Below are positions 1-9,947 of a stretch of 64,000 nucleotides of DNA, one piece after another. The position numbers were made by a program, and so were the translations under genes. The notes under the pieces were generated by a model that did no database searches, was not told the DNA's origin, and was given only the letters and a program-made list of their open reading frames with translations. The stretch spans positions 614,473 to 678,472 of the forward strand of contig VZRS01009539.1 of the NCBI GenBank assembly GCA_013398055.1, read 5' to 3'. The stretch is from Ifrita kowaldi. Taxonomy: Eukaryota; Chordata; Aves; Passeriformes; Cinclosomatidae. The stretch's first letter is position 1. Every line of letters begins with the position of its first letter.

Positions 1-598
1 AGGACTCCTCACAGTCTTCTCCTGCTCCAATATAGGGTCCCTATGTCAAGTGCTCAGTTTTTCAGATAGCTACAGGTGAACAAGACAAGCTCCAATTTAA
101 AAAAGTCACCTATCATAAAACTGACTTCAAAACAAGGGAAAAAAATCTTCAGAGTGCTTTCCTTACCTTTTCATTATTTTCCTGGATGTGAAAAGTGTTG
201 GCTGAAGATCTCAAGGAAGAAAGAGGTGTTTGTCTGTCTGAAGCTCCTGTTTGTTCCTCTTTCCCTTTTTGTTTAAATTGAAAACTTTTGATGGAAAACA
301 GCATCAATCTAGAATATTTGCAACTGTCTTAAAAATTCCTATTTGAAACCAAAGAAATGCCTAAACACTTTTGTCAACATTTCTTGAAAAAATTTTGAGC
401 TGCGTAAGATGTCCACATTTTACCTTGATTTTATTACTTTAGTTCAGTGATATATGAAGCTATTTCATTATTTTCATGTTAATGCTTATGTGACACAACA
501 ATATTGTATCTATATAGAAGTGTCAGGAGTGGTTTACTACGATTTGATTTGCAGTAGTCTTAAAGAACAATTGTGAAATTCATTGTAGGTAACAAGTT
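1..598. other. AT-rich non-coding flank
   Basis: Unique-looking AT-rich sequence up to the first LTR fragment. The short open frame at 76-276 starts with GTG, has no homology I recognise, and is no longer than expected by chance. I see no gene, RNA or repeat here. Confidence 0.5.
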
Positions 599-752
599 GT
601 GCTGGGTTTGTGTGGCAAGGTTTTGGTACCAGGGGCTAAAGGGGTGGCTTTGGTGAGAAGCTGCTGGAAGCTTCCCCCTGTCCGACAGAACCAATGCCAG
701 CCAGCTCCAAGAGAAACCCACCACTGGCCAAGGCCAAGGCCATGGCCATGAA
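599..752 (+). mobile_element. Truncated ERVL-type LTR, 5' part only
   Basis: The segment begins TGTGCTGGGTTTGTGTGGCA and continues through a G-rich stretch into CCGACAGAACCAATGCCAGCC. I recognise this as the start of an LTR that is very common in songbird genomes (ERVL class). It begins with the TG expected of an LTR but breaks off near 750 in AT-rich DNA. The TATA box, polyadenylation signal and CA end are therefore missing, so it is a 3'-truncated remnant. The family assignment is from memory; the GC shift against both flanks is visible directly. Confidence 0.6.
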
Positions 753-2157
753 TAGATAAGGTAAATTACTCAGAAGATGATTGTAAAAGTCTGAAAACCA
801 GCTTAGTTGGATACAAATTTCTGAAAGAAACAAACCATAAAAGATTTCACCCAAGCTCTTACATTTACTTGCAACAAATCTGTACTTTCTCACAAAAATT
901 CAGTATGATTAGATGAACCAGGTTATATATAAAATTCAAATTTTCCTCTGTTTCTTGACAGTGAAACGCATTAAAAATCATCAGAGTCAAAAGAGCAATA
1001 CGTGCTTTGAGCATTTGAAGACAGTTATACTACTTTTGTACTGTCTTTTCCTTTTAAATAAATTTGATCTTTGAGACAACTTGTATAGGGGTCATAGCAT
1101 GATTAAAACAATTTGACATTCTGTAGAAATTTTTTATACAAATTGGACATTTAGCATCTTCATGAAGAAGCAAACGGAATTGGAGTTGTACAGATAAGAT
1201 GTAGTTGATTTCTGCCCAACAGTATTCATGAGATATAAAATAACATTTCTCTGTTAATGTGGTAAAACCCACAAAAGGCATGTCAAATCCCAAAATCTAG
1301 ACCACAATGAAGGAGGATCACTATCAGAAGGATGCATAAATAGGAAATTTTCTTGTTCATGTACAAGAATGATATATGTAGAAAAACCTTAAGAGATCAG
1401 TCTGTTTGTACTTTAAAGAGTATATGTTAACAGGTTTCACCTTAAAATGTTTTTAAAAGAATATAGACACAAATGAATCGTGATTTTCCTATTTGCTAAC
1501 ATGCATTTAAGTTTTATGTGAAATCACTTACAGTCAACTTTTCCAAGTGCATACAAAGAAATGAAATTTGATAATTCATAAGATTAACCAAAACATGCTC
1601 TACAGACAACACGCCTTCCTAATCTGCACTTTGCGTGAAGCTATACAAACAAAGGAATGATCTCCTTCAAGGCATCTCCTTCAAGGATGAAGCCTTCTTA
1701 TTTTAATCTTATAACACAGTAACATTATTTGCATTTGTACATTGATGTGTATCTGAGTAGCTTCTTCACACTCCTGATCAGTAGCTACTTGCAATACCCT
1801 TGTTCAACAAGACATCTACATTTGAGGAGACAAACTCAGACTTTTATTCCTTGCAACCTCAAAGAGGTTAAAGATATATTCCCTCTTTAACATTAAGGGG
1901 TATTAATAAGTGTGTTGGTATAGTAAATCTTCTCTATCTTTAACAGAAGCTTTTGATGAGGAAAGCATTGGTCATGAAGAATCAATCTACAAAACCCACA
2001 AATGACCAGCTGAAATTACTGACCAATAACCAATATCTCCTCGCCTGCCATGGAAATAGGACCTTTAGTCTATCAAAGGCCACCCCACCATATTTTATTT
2101 AACATGAGTTTCAAATATATGCTTTAATGTGAGTGCAATAATGTAATGACACTTAAC
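753..2157. other. AT-rich non-coding stretch
   Basis: No gene or clear repeat apart from a 14-bp tandem duplication at 1661-1687. The reverse frame at 1054-1293 has no recognisable motif. Confidence 0.5.
1661..1687. repeat. 14-bp tandem duplication
   Basis: The unit TCTCCTTCAAGGCA is present twice head to tail, the second copy ending in GGAT. This is a small local duplication of the replication-slippage kind. Confidence 0.8.
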
Positions 2158-2161
2158 AAGG
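2158..2161. repeat. Left target-site duplication of solo LTR
   Basis: AAGG lies immediately before the TGTT that starts the LTR. The same four bases follow the AACA at its other end (2704-2707). Confidence 0.65.
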
Positions 2162-2380
2162 TGTTGAGCAGTGCAGGTAGGTCAGGGTGCAGCTGCAGTG
2201 GGAGCTGCAGATTGAGCTCTGGGTGGCACAGCCCAAAGCAAGAGGCTGTGAACTGCCAACCCTTGGCACAACAAAAAGGGCACAGGGACCTGTGGTGGCC
2301 AGGAGACTGGACACTCAAAGCACAGCGGGAGCCAAGGACTCAGGAGGAAGAGTGAGACCTTTGTGCACTTAGACTGAGGG

Positions 2381-2386
2381 TATAAA
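2381..2386 (+). promoter_or_regulatory. TATA box of solo LTR
   Basis: TATAAA within GGGTATAAAAGCCC, the standard core promoter position in U3 of a retroviral LTR. Confidence 0.65.
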
Positions 2387-2458
2387 AGCCCAGGAATTCC
2401 TTTGTTTGGGGTCCCTCCTGGGAAGCAGCTTGAACCTCTTCCATGTTACTTGGCCATG

Positions 2459-2464
2459 AATAAA
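2459..2464 (+). terminator. Polyadenylation signal of solo LTR
   Basis: AATAAA about 75 bp downstream of the LTR TATA box, as expected at the end of the R region. Confidence 0.6.
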
Positions 2465-2703
2465 TGACTTTATCAAATGAGGCAAATGAGACTCTGCTAT
2501 GGGAAACCTGGGGTCAGGCTGGTAAGAAAAGATGGTCTGACTACCCAAGACTGGGGTATGCAGGGAATCAAACAGGGCACTCATCGGCTCACTGGAGCCA
2601 CCCACTGCAAAATGGCTCAGGTCCTAGTAGCTGAAGTCTCTGGTGGTGACAGTGTGACTGCCAGAGTGCCTCCTGAATGGTCGGATGGGGAAGTTCCTTA
2701 ACA

Positions 2704-2707
2704 AAGG
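2704..2707. repeat. Right target-site duplication of solo LTR
   Basis: AAGG directly after the LTR end AACA; matches 2158-2161. Confidence 0.65.
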
Positions 2708-2929
2708 CATCATGAACGTGTGCTGTAACATGTATATTTCCATACTGTCCCCTCAAAGGTGTGAATCAGGAAGCAGATTCCAGTGTTGTGACCTGAGTGA
2801 AAGGTGACAGCAACTGAGGGGCTCTTGCAGGAAAAGACCTTTACATGTCATCTCATAACACAGCTGCCCTTGAGACATGCAACCTTAAGGACTTTCTAAG
2901 AAGGACCACAAAGCAAAAATATTTCATGG

Positions 2930-3165
2930 AATGATAGAATCTCCTTAGAAGGGACCCACATGTATTGTCTAGTCCATCTCCTGGCCTTGCACAGGGCAGC
3001 CCCAAGAATCACACTGTGTGCCTGAGAGCATTGTCCAAATATTTCTTCAGCTCTGTCAGGCTTGGTGCTGTAACCACTTCCCTGGGGAGCCTTTGCCAGT
3101 GCCCAACCACCCTCTGGGTGAAAAACCTTGCTCTGAGCAATGTCAGTGACAACATGGCAGACAGA
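2930..3165 (-). mobile_element. CR1 LINE fragment, reverse strand
   Basis: Read on the reverse strand this is the 3' end region of a CR1 retrotransposon. On the forward strand it starts near ATGATAGAATC, the complement of the CR1 3' terminal repeat. It then runs through TCTGTCAGGCTTGGTGCTGT and a segment matching the common CR1 text around CCTGGGGAGCC and CCACCCTCTGGGTGAA. The copy is 5'-truncated, as CR1 copies usually are. Frames read through it are not coding. Confidence 0.75.
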
Positions 3166-3381
3166 GCCCTTGAGGAGTGAGAAGACATATCCTGAAACTT
3201 CCCTGAAGCAAATACATGAGCAGATCCTCAAGGGCACAGGCTAAGCTCAAGGAGAACTTAACCACTTAACTTAACCACAGGTCTTTATACCTTCATGGAT
3301 GATGAAAAGACAATATCTGTCTGTCCATGTGGCATTGCAAAGGATGGTTCCAGCCTTAAAAAAAGTAACAGTGCTGTCTTC

Positions 3382-3387
3382 ATAAGG
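3382..3387. repeat. Left 6-bp target-site duplication
   Basis: ATAAGG immediately before the 5' LTR; the same six bases follow the 3' LTR at 4584-4589. A 6-bp duplication is characteristic of class II (alpha/beta) retroviral integration. Confidence 0.9.
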
Positions 3388-3662
3388 TGCAGTAATATGT
3401 ATTTAAACCCTGCTGCTGTGCACTAGTCAAGCTCTCACTCAGGACCAGGATTCTACACCTGAATCCAATTGGGACTACCTCAACCTAAAGTGCTCGTTAA
3501 CCTCCTACAAGCAGCTGTAGCTGCAGGGCAGGCACAAGCCCTATAAATCTAGCCCTGGGAGGAGCCAAGGTTGGGCTGGTTGTTCCTGGTTGCTGTGTGT
3601 TGCTGGAGCTCTGCTCTGAGAAATCATAATCCAAGAATCAGAAGACTGCGAGCTCCGGCACA
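3388..3662 (+). repeat. 5' LTR
   Basis: Starts TGCAGTAATATG and ends CTCCGGCACA. It contains TATAAA at 3542-3547. I see no AATAAA or ATTAAA downstream of the TATA box inside the LTR, which is odd for a retroviral R region. It aligns end to end with 4309-4583 without gaps. Confidence 0.92.
3542..3547 (+). promoter_or_regulatory. TATA box in 5' LTR
   Basis: TATAAA in CCCTATAAATCTAG, conserved in the 3' LTR at 4463-4468. Transcription would start about 25-30 bp downstream. Confidence 0.7.
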
Positions 3663-3664
3663 AG

Positions 3665-3682
3665 TGGTGACCCCGACGTGAT
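3665..3682 (+). other. Primer-binding site for tRNA-Trp
   Basis: TGGTGACCCCGACGTGAT starts two bases after the LTR end. It corresponds to the tRNA-Trp-complementary site of avian leukosis/sarcoma-type retroviruses (identification from memory). All 18 bases look intact, so the priming site has not decayed. Confidence 0.85.
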
Positions 3683-3688
3683 ACCACC

Positions 3689-3790
3689 ATGCAGCGTGAC
3701 AACTGCTGTGGCAAAATTCCTGTGGTCCAACATACCCAAAGAGGTGAGGACTGCCACGGTGAGAGGGAGTTGCAAGACGACTCCTCTTGA
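3689..3790 (+). other. Short leader open frame with strong start context
   Basis: The first ATG after the primer-binding site sits in ACCACCATGC, close to the optimal Kozak context, and opens a 33-codon frame ending TGA. No family is recognised. It may be a leader upstream ORF, as alpharetroviral RNAs carry, or a remnant of a gag start; it may equally be chance. Confidence 0.35.
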
Positions 3791-4135
3791 AGCCCTGGTC
3801 AAAAACACCCAGAGGGGTCTTCCAAGATCTATACCTGGGTGAGAACTGCCGCAGCGGGACTTCAGTGGTCAGTACCCGAAGAGGTGAGAACTGCGACAGA
3901 AAGACCGCAGCGGGGGGGAAGTCGCGAGACGGCTCCCCTGGAGCTCGGGGGGCCGAGAAGAGGCTCTCAGAAAAAGAGCTCCCAAATATCACCAGAAGAG
4001 GTGGACACCAGGGGCTGGAGGGAAAAGAGTCTGTCAACAAAGAACAGGCTATATTTAAGGCCCTCCAGCATATCCTCTCAAAAGCTTTAGAAAAGAACTA
4101 AATAAAAAACACCCGAAGAGGTGAGCAACCGGGGA
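3733..4135 (+). repeat. Degenerate interior repeats with splice-donor-like core
   Basis: A unit close to ACCCGAAGAGGTGAGAACTG recurs. Clear copies lie at 3733-3755, 3873-3897 and 4110-4132; weaker ones are at about 3831-3848 (ACCTGGGTGAGAACTG) and 3990-4008 (ACCAGAAGAGGTGGACACC). The first three contain AGAGGTGAG, which fits the vertebrate 5' splice-site consensus AG|GTRAG. Copies are separated by roughly 40-140 bp of other sequence. Confidence 0.7.
4101..4106 (+). terminator. AATAAA inside the element, upstream of the 3' LTR
   Basis: An AATAAA hexamer lies in the interior, while neither LTR has one after its TATA box. Use of this site would give transcripts lacking the 3' LTR. Whether it is used cannot be seen from sequence. 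Confidence 0.3.
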
Positions 4136-4289
4136 CTAAGAAAAAAAACCAAAAAGAAAAACCTAACTTAAAGGTCTTGAAAAGAAATGGAGTCAGAAAA
4201 AAAAAAAGAAAGAATAATTTAATTGTTATTTATTAAAATATAGTTAAAAGAAGATTTAAAAAATATATTAAATATAGTTTGGCTAGTGC

Positions 4290-4307
4290 AAAAAGAAAAA
4301 GGGGGAA
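4290..4307 (+). other. Polypurine tract
   Basis: AAAAAGAAAAAGGGGGAA followed by T and the TG of the 3' LTR. This is the plus-strand primer position of retroviral reverse transcription. Confidence 0.9.
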
Positions 4308-4308
4308 T

Positions 4309-4583
4309 TGTAGCAATATGTATTTAAACCCTGATGGTGTGCACTAGCCAAGCTGTCACTCAGGACCAGGATTCTACACCTGAATCCAATTGGGACTACC
4401 TCAACCTAAAGTGCTTGTTAACCTCCTACAAACAGCTGTAGCTGCAGGGTGGGCACAAGCCCTATAAATCTAGGCCTGGGAGGAGCCAAGGTTGGGGTGG
4501 TTGTTCCTGGTTGCTGTGTGTTGCTGGAGCTCTGCTCTGAGAAATCATAATTCAAGACTCAGAAGACTGCGAGCTCCGGCACA
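4309..4583 (+). repeat. 3' LTR
   Basis: Starts TGTAGCAATATG and ends CTCCGGCACA, same length as the 5' LTR. TATAAA lies at 4463-4468. By manual count it differs from the 5' LTR at about 14 positions, all substitutions. Confidence 0.92.
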
Positions 4584-4589
4584 ATAAGG
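4584..4589. repeat. Right 6-bp target-site duplication
   Basis: ATAAGG, identical to 3382-3387. Confidence 0.9.
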
Positions 4590-5692
4590 CAAATTGTATC
4601 TTTTTGGTCAAGAGGAAAAAGTGATCAAAACTGTACACATATTTTTATGCTTTCATTTCTCTGAGAGAAAAAGTAAATGTGTTGTGTAGTTGTGCCTCAA
4701 AAGAAGACCTTTAATCAGCAAAATGCTTCTGTGGTTTTTAAAGCCTTTCTTATGGTTGTAATAATTTTTATATATTAATTTTGATGTTTTAAATTAATTT
4801 TGTGATACAATGGAAAGATTAAATAAGGATTGATTTTGTTGTGCAGAAAGGAAAAAGTCATTGAAAACTCTTATCTTCTAAATTTTATTCCACTTCCAGG
4901 AGTAAGAGACTATACAAAGCATATTTCTTTAGTAATATAATAAGACTCATGTAATTTTGAGCTAGACCTTAAAACTATAGTTTAATTATTGTTAAAATTA
5001 ATTATTATTTGTAATGATGATATTAATATTATTAACTACAGGTTACAGAGAAAAAGGCAAATATGTTTAGCATTCAAAAGCTGGTCCCAATTTTGTAAGC
5101 TTTTATTTCCAAGGAGATACATTTGCTGCTTAACTGCATAGTGGGACAAGTCATATACTACTAAGAACAAAACCTGAATATACACAGAGCTTCATTACCC
5201 ACCCTCAGCTATCAAATTCTAGTCCCTGAGGAATACTGAAGTAGCAACAAGCATTGAAACAGTTCTTTTCTGAATTTAATTATGAAAACACATCCCTGAG
5301 ACTCAGTAACCTGAGGATGCTCCATAGACATGAAACAGCTTTCAAATGCCTTAAAATCAAATCTCTGGCTCTTTATCCTTGCAACTGAGCACATGATTTT
5401 TTTTTTCACTCTGAATTCTGACCTGATTTTTCTCTGACTACTCAATGCAGCTCTACTAAGATTTCCCTATGAATTTCCCCAGCTACACTAATGGGATATT
5501 CCTAACAGTGATAATCCTTGAATTAGTTCTAGTTAACCTTTGTTGTGAATGAGTATTTTAATGTATCCCACCTTTACTTCCTTAGAATCTTCCCTATTCT
5601 AATGCTGACTGGAAAACACATTTTTTTAAGAACAGTGACTGTTTCCTTAAAACTAGTTAAAATCAAATGAAGATAAAATCTCATAAACTGCA

Positions 5693-5730
5693 GGAAGAGA
5701 AGAGAAAAAAGAAAAGAGAGAAAAGAAAAG
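5693..5730 (+). repeat. Pure purine tract
   Basis: 38 bases of only A and G, with GAAAAG-like units. Low complexity. Confidence 0.85.
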
Positions 5731-7400
5731 CACATTGACTGGATTTAATGTACCCTAACATATTAAGTGGATTCCCTGGACGTATAATATTTTCTATCTC
5801 AATCTGCAGTACGCTATCCTAATTATTCTACATTTGAATCATGCCTAGTGATGCTGAATGCTTAGAGATTAAGACCATTTTTTCATAATTTCCATAAAAT
5901 ATCTTAAAACATGTATGTGATCATAAAGTGGGTCATCATCGTGGTTATTTATTTGGATTATCATAATACTCAGTAGTCTTGTTCTGGACCATCTGCTTAA
6001 TAAGTTATTTCCACCAAAACTTAAAAAAAAAAAAGGTGCAGAAAAAGGAAGAGCACACACAAACCCTAATGCAGTAAAGAGGAATGAATTGGCAATTTAA
6101 GCATTCCCTGTGGGAATGGTACGCATCATGGAAAAGGGAGCTTTAGGAGAGTTACAGGGGGAACAGTGCTGTGTATCTGCAGATATTTTACTTTTGATTC
6201 TTCATTTCCCTGTGTCCTGACACTTTGTAAAAATAATCTTCTAGTACTTTCCAGAAGCATCACACTTCATTGAGTATATCACTCATCATTTTGTGTATTT
6301 TTAAAGCTGTATAAATTAAAGGAATTTGTTGAAATTCTATGTGCAGACTGGTTTTAAATCCCTTTATTTCAGTTTCATATTTTGGAAAGCTCTTGGAGAT
6401 ATTCACAGGAATGGCAAGACTATGAAAAGAAAAAAAAGATACTGAGTTATGTTTTCTGACTCTTATTTGACATTAAATCAAATATTGATATGCTCCAATG
6501 AAAATGGTTTTTATCTTTTCCTGAAGTTTCATTTCTATAAAATATATAATTAAGGACATTACTCTGCCACCAGCTGTATATTGTAAAACTTTCAAAACTA
6601 GACTCTCAGCAGTTTTTATATTTCTGAAAGTTGATTGGTCACAGTGTAAAAACTTGCTCTTCTACAATCTGGGTCAATTCACACCAAGATGAAGATACTT
6701 GCACCATTGTCATTTATCAGTTGAGAAAGAAATGCATCACATAAAATGTAGTTCTTCCTAGAGGAAAACAGGTGTAAATCAGTTAAAATGTTTGTCTGGA
6801 AACTGGCAGTTTATCACCTAGGTGATGATCCCTTTATATTGTTACTTTGTAGTGTGAAATATAAAAAAAATTCAGATGACAGGATGACAAAATACCATTG
6901 TTTTCTCCTGCTGAAATCTTTAACCTCTCAGAGATTATGATTCAGATATATTTTACATTTGAGATGAACATCAAGAAATCCCAAATCTCAGTAGCAAGAC
7001 ATTAAATAGCTGCGTGCATTTGGCAGTGGCAGTGTGCCACTAAGTCACACACTGCGGAGGATTCTCCCTGTGCAAAGGAAAAAGCAGCAAAACAGTTTGG
7101 AGATGTGGAACAGCTTGCACCCTGCGAAGGGGCACTTATCACAAAAACAGTGTGATTTTCCTGCCCAATCTGTTAATTGTGCTCCTGCAACTTTCCAGGA
7201 GGCTCCGCAGACGTGCTGCTTAGACGTACAGAAGTGCTGCTGATCTCAACAACAGTGTCTGTGCTATCCCCATGCTCTCCAAGGGAAGATTGGATCAGAT
7301 GCACAAACTGGGACAAATAGATACAGTTCTGCTGACTTCAAAGTGCTTTGGAGCTGAGGATCTGAGCTAGGCTGTAAAATACACCCATTTCTTTGCAAAC

Positions 7401-7417
7401 TTTTTTTTTTTTTTTTT
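7401..7417 (+). repeat. Poly(T) run of 17
   Basis: Uninterrupted T17. No CR1-unlike retroposed gene is seen on its reverse strand, so I treat it as a simple repeat. Confidence 0.85.
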
Positions 7418-9947
7418 GGTTGAGTTTCTTATTTTATGCTAAGAGGTTCTTCCCCAGAATGTGCTGTGTTTGGTCTTTTTTTAAGCACGTTGTTCAATTC
7501 CAGCAAGATTTTCAAAGTAGTAATAACTACAGGATAATCTGCTGTATACTTTTTGAACAGAGAACCAGCTAATGAATCCTAGTCATTCTCTACTGTCTAG
7601 CATATATTTGACAGGCACTGAGCAGATTGAGACAGAGCGTATGAATCCAAATTCCACCTTGTCATTGGGTACGGACTTTGACAAATCTGTTCTGTTTCAA
7701 GCCTCTGAATGGTAGTTCCTGCTAAAATGTAAGGGCTAGCTTTAGACCAGCCACATTCCATTACCTGTCGGCATATTCTGAATTATTTTTCTCTGCAAAT
7801 AAAAAATATGTCCTACTAGAAATGTTGATTATTTCCTTTGGCCAACAGGCATACCCAACTGGGTCTATAGATTGGTTTTGATGACAGCAATAGCACATTA
7901 GCATTGTGACCTTCATCTTGCTTTTTGCTCTTAGAATTCCCTTAATTAAAATTAATGGTACCTGCAAGAAAGATAAAGAACATCAGAATAATTTTGGAAG
8001 GAAGAAACATGTATTAATTCATCTCTTCATGAAGGACATTATCTGGCAAACTAGCATCTGTCTCTTCATGAGCCAATATTTATGCAATTTTATGTTCTGA
8101 TTAATTTAGCAGTATTTAGAGCTCAGTGATTTTTAAATTGATGTTTTAAGACTGAGAAGTTTGCATGTGTAAAACAGAAACATAAGGCTCAGCCCCGATT
8201 TTGTCTTCAAAACTTAGTAAAATTGGTACAAGAATTCTATGAAGCAGTTTCTCAGAAATACAAGTTAAGAGATTTGTCTGTAACTCATTTAGGTAATGGG
8301 AGGACAAGTCAGCATTGTGTCATTAGTTCTGGTCAGGGTAGCATGACTCAGATCAACAGAGTACATTAGCACTGGTATTTAAGATAGATATTTCAGATAT
8401 TGCATTTTCTTAAACCTCAGTTTAGCTTACAAGGTGGGATTTATTCCACTCACACAGAGACAGGAAAAAATGAGTATCCAATATAAATGTTCATCAATAA
8501 TATTCATGCAATAAATCCAGTTTAGGATACAAGGATTCATGTCCCAAAGTCACCTATTTTCATCCTCCAGCTAGCGAGGGAGCCAGGCAGAGTAGCTAAT
8601 ACGTGCCAGACTTGAATCTGGCAAAAATTAGGTGATATGAATCCAGCTGGTGGGTTCCTTTAATGGTGGTCTTTATACAGCAAAGAAAGAAAATAACCAA
8701 AAAATCAATAGTGAAACCTTGCAGACAGTTTGTCAATTTGCCTGGAAAGATGGGACCATGGAAGCAACTACGAGATGACTGAACATAAATACCAAGGGGA
8801 ATGACATGAAAGTAGCAGATCCTGTCACTTTCCCTTTTCACTCCACAGTCACTCTGAAAGTCATGTGTATTAAAAAGAAAAATAAGCATTTCAGAAATTT
8901 TGTCGCTAAAATAATTTAATGGTTCCAGCTAATGGACTAAGGGCTACATGAGCACAGACATGTTAGAGAACATATCAGTGTATTCCAAGATTAAACTAGA
9001 AACAGAATTCACAGCAAATCTCTGCTGTGTTTTTGTAGACAGCTGAGCATAAAGCTGTCTCTATGTATGACTGGGGCAATGTGGCATAATCCAAACTGAT
9101 ATGAAGAGTAAAAACATACAAAAGAACAGAAAAAAAAAATCCAGCTTTCTATTTTTTTCATGAAGTGTGACAAGATCTGTGTGATGTCTCTTAAAGCTCA
9201 TGTCAATTCTAGTTTTGCAAAATTATAAGGGAGAATGCTAAACCCATTCACACAGTACCTGTGTAATACAAATTGCACTTTTCTTCACTGTAACTAATAG
9301 ACACACAGCTGAGAAGACATTCCACCACCAAAGGAGGGATTGAAAAGCTGAAATTAGAAATGATCACTAGCAAAATATTAGCAACATTTTTCTAATGATA
9401 AGCTCAGTAAGAACAAGAGGCAAAATATGTAATATGTTTGAAACTGCTCTTCTTTTCAGCATCATAGCATCATGATGAAAGCATAAAGTACGTGATGTTC
9501 ACTGAGAGCTAGGTAGCTCAGTAGCATGTAAAATACTGAATGTGGAATCCTATTCATAAGGTGATGATGCCCCATTATAATAAATACATTTTGGGCTGGG
9601 AATCAGAGTGCTATGAAGAACATCACTGAAAAGTAATGTAATTATAGATGTGATAATGGCTTTGTTCAATAAGCTGGTTTTGCAGTAGCTACCATTGCAC
9701 ATCTTTTTACTATGTATTATCATTTTGTGAACAAAATATTCATCTATTCCTGATGAATGGGACATTTGTGCTATTTATTTCTCTGACACTTGCATAATAG
9801 ATGAAGACTCAGTTATAGTAATAATATGATTTATATTTTTACATTAAAATGCTACATGTGGAAAGGGGAAATATCTTAAATGGTAGAGTGCTTACTTAGC
9901 AGGATCGATGCTTTAATTCTCCAAATTTTTTGCGGAATGTGAGGCTG

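Larger units (their letters stand above)
2162..2703 (+). mobile_element. Solo LTR, class I-type, 542 bp
   Basis: The element starts TGTTGAG and ends CTTAACA, so it has the inverted TGTT...AACA ends of an LTR. It is flanked by a 4-bp direct repeat AAGG. A TATA box (2381-2386) and an AATAAA signal (2459-2464), about 75 bp apart, fix the orientation as forward and give a U3-R-U5 order. No primer-binding site follows and no second copy is nearby, so it is a solo LTR left by recombination between two LTRs. A 4-bp duplication is typical of gammaretrovirus-like (class I) integration. The family name is unknown to me. Open frames across it (2146-2701) are not genes. Confidence 0.7.
3388..4583 (+). 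mobile_element. Complete non-autonomous class II-type endogenous retroviral element, 1.2 kb
   Basis: The whole element is visible: target duplication, 275-bp 5' LTR, primer-binding site, 646-bp interior, polypurine tract, 275-bp 3' LTR, target duplication. The interior is far too short for gag, pol or env and contains no protease, reverse transcriptase or integrase motif, so movement must have depended on proteins from a helper retrovirus. The primer-binding site matches tRNA-Trp, the primer used by avian alpharetroviruses, and the 6-bp duplication agrees with a class II integrase. The two LTRs differ at about 14 of 275 positions by my count. It resembles a terminal-repeat retrotransposon in miniature, but with retroviral cis signals. 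The parent family is unknown. Confidence 0.9.
4590..9947. other. AT-rich non-coding stretch
   Basis: Over 5 kb without a recognisable gene or young transposon. Short frames at 5212-5445, 5869-6060, 7034-7243, 8596-8889 and 9550-9765 have no recognisable domain and no splice or codon evidence. Two low-complexity tracts are listed separately. Confidence 0.5.

Noticed and set aside
3624..4040. 138-codon reverse frame across the mini-retrovirus
   Set aside because: It lies antisense to the LTR, PBS and interior repeats; openness comes from GC-rich repeated DNA and no protein family is recognised.
3787..4101. 104-codon forward frame in the mini-retrovirus interior as a gag gene
   Set aside because: No ATG at the start (TTG), no matrix, capsid or zinc-knuckle motif, and the sequence is built from the interior repeats.
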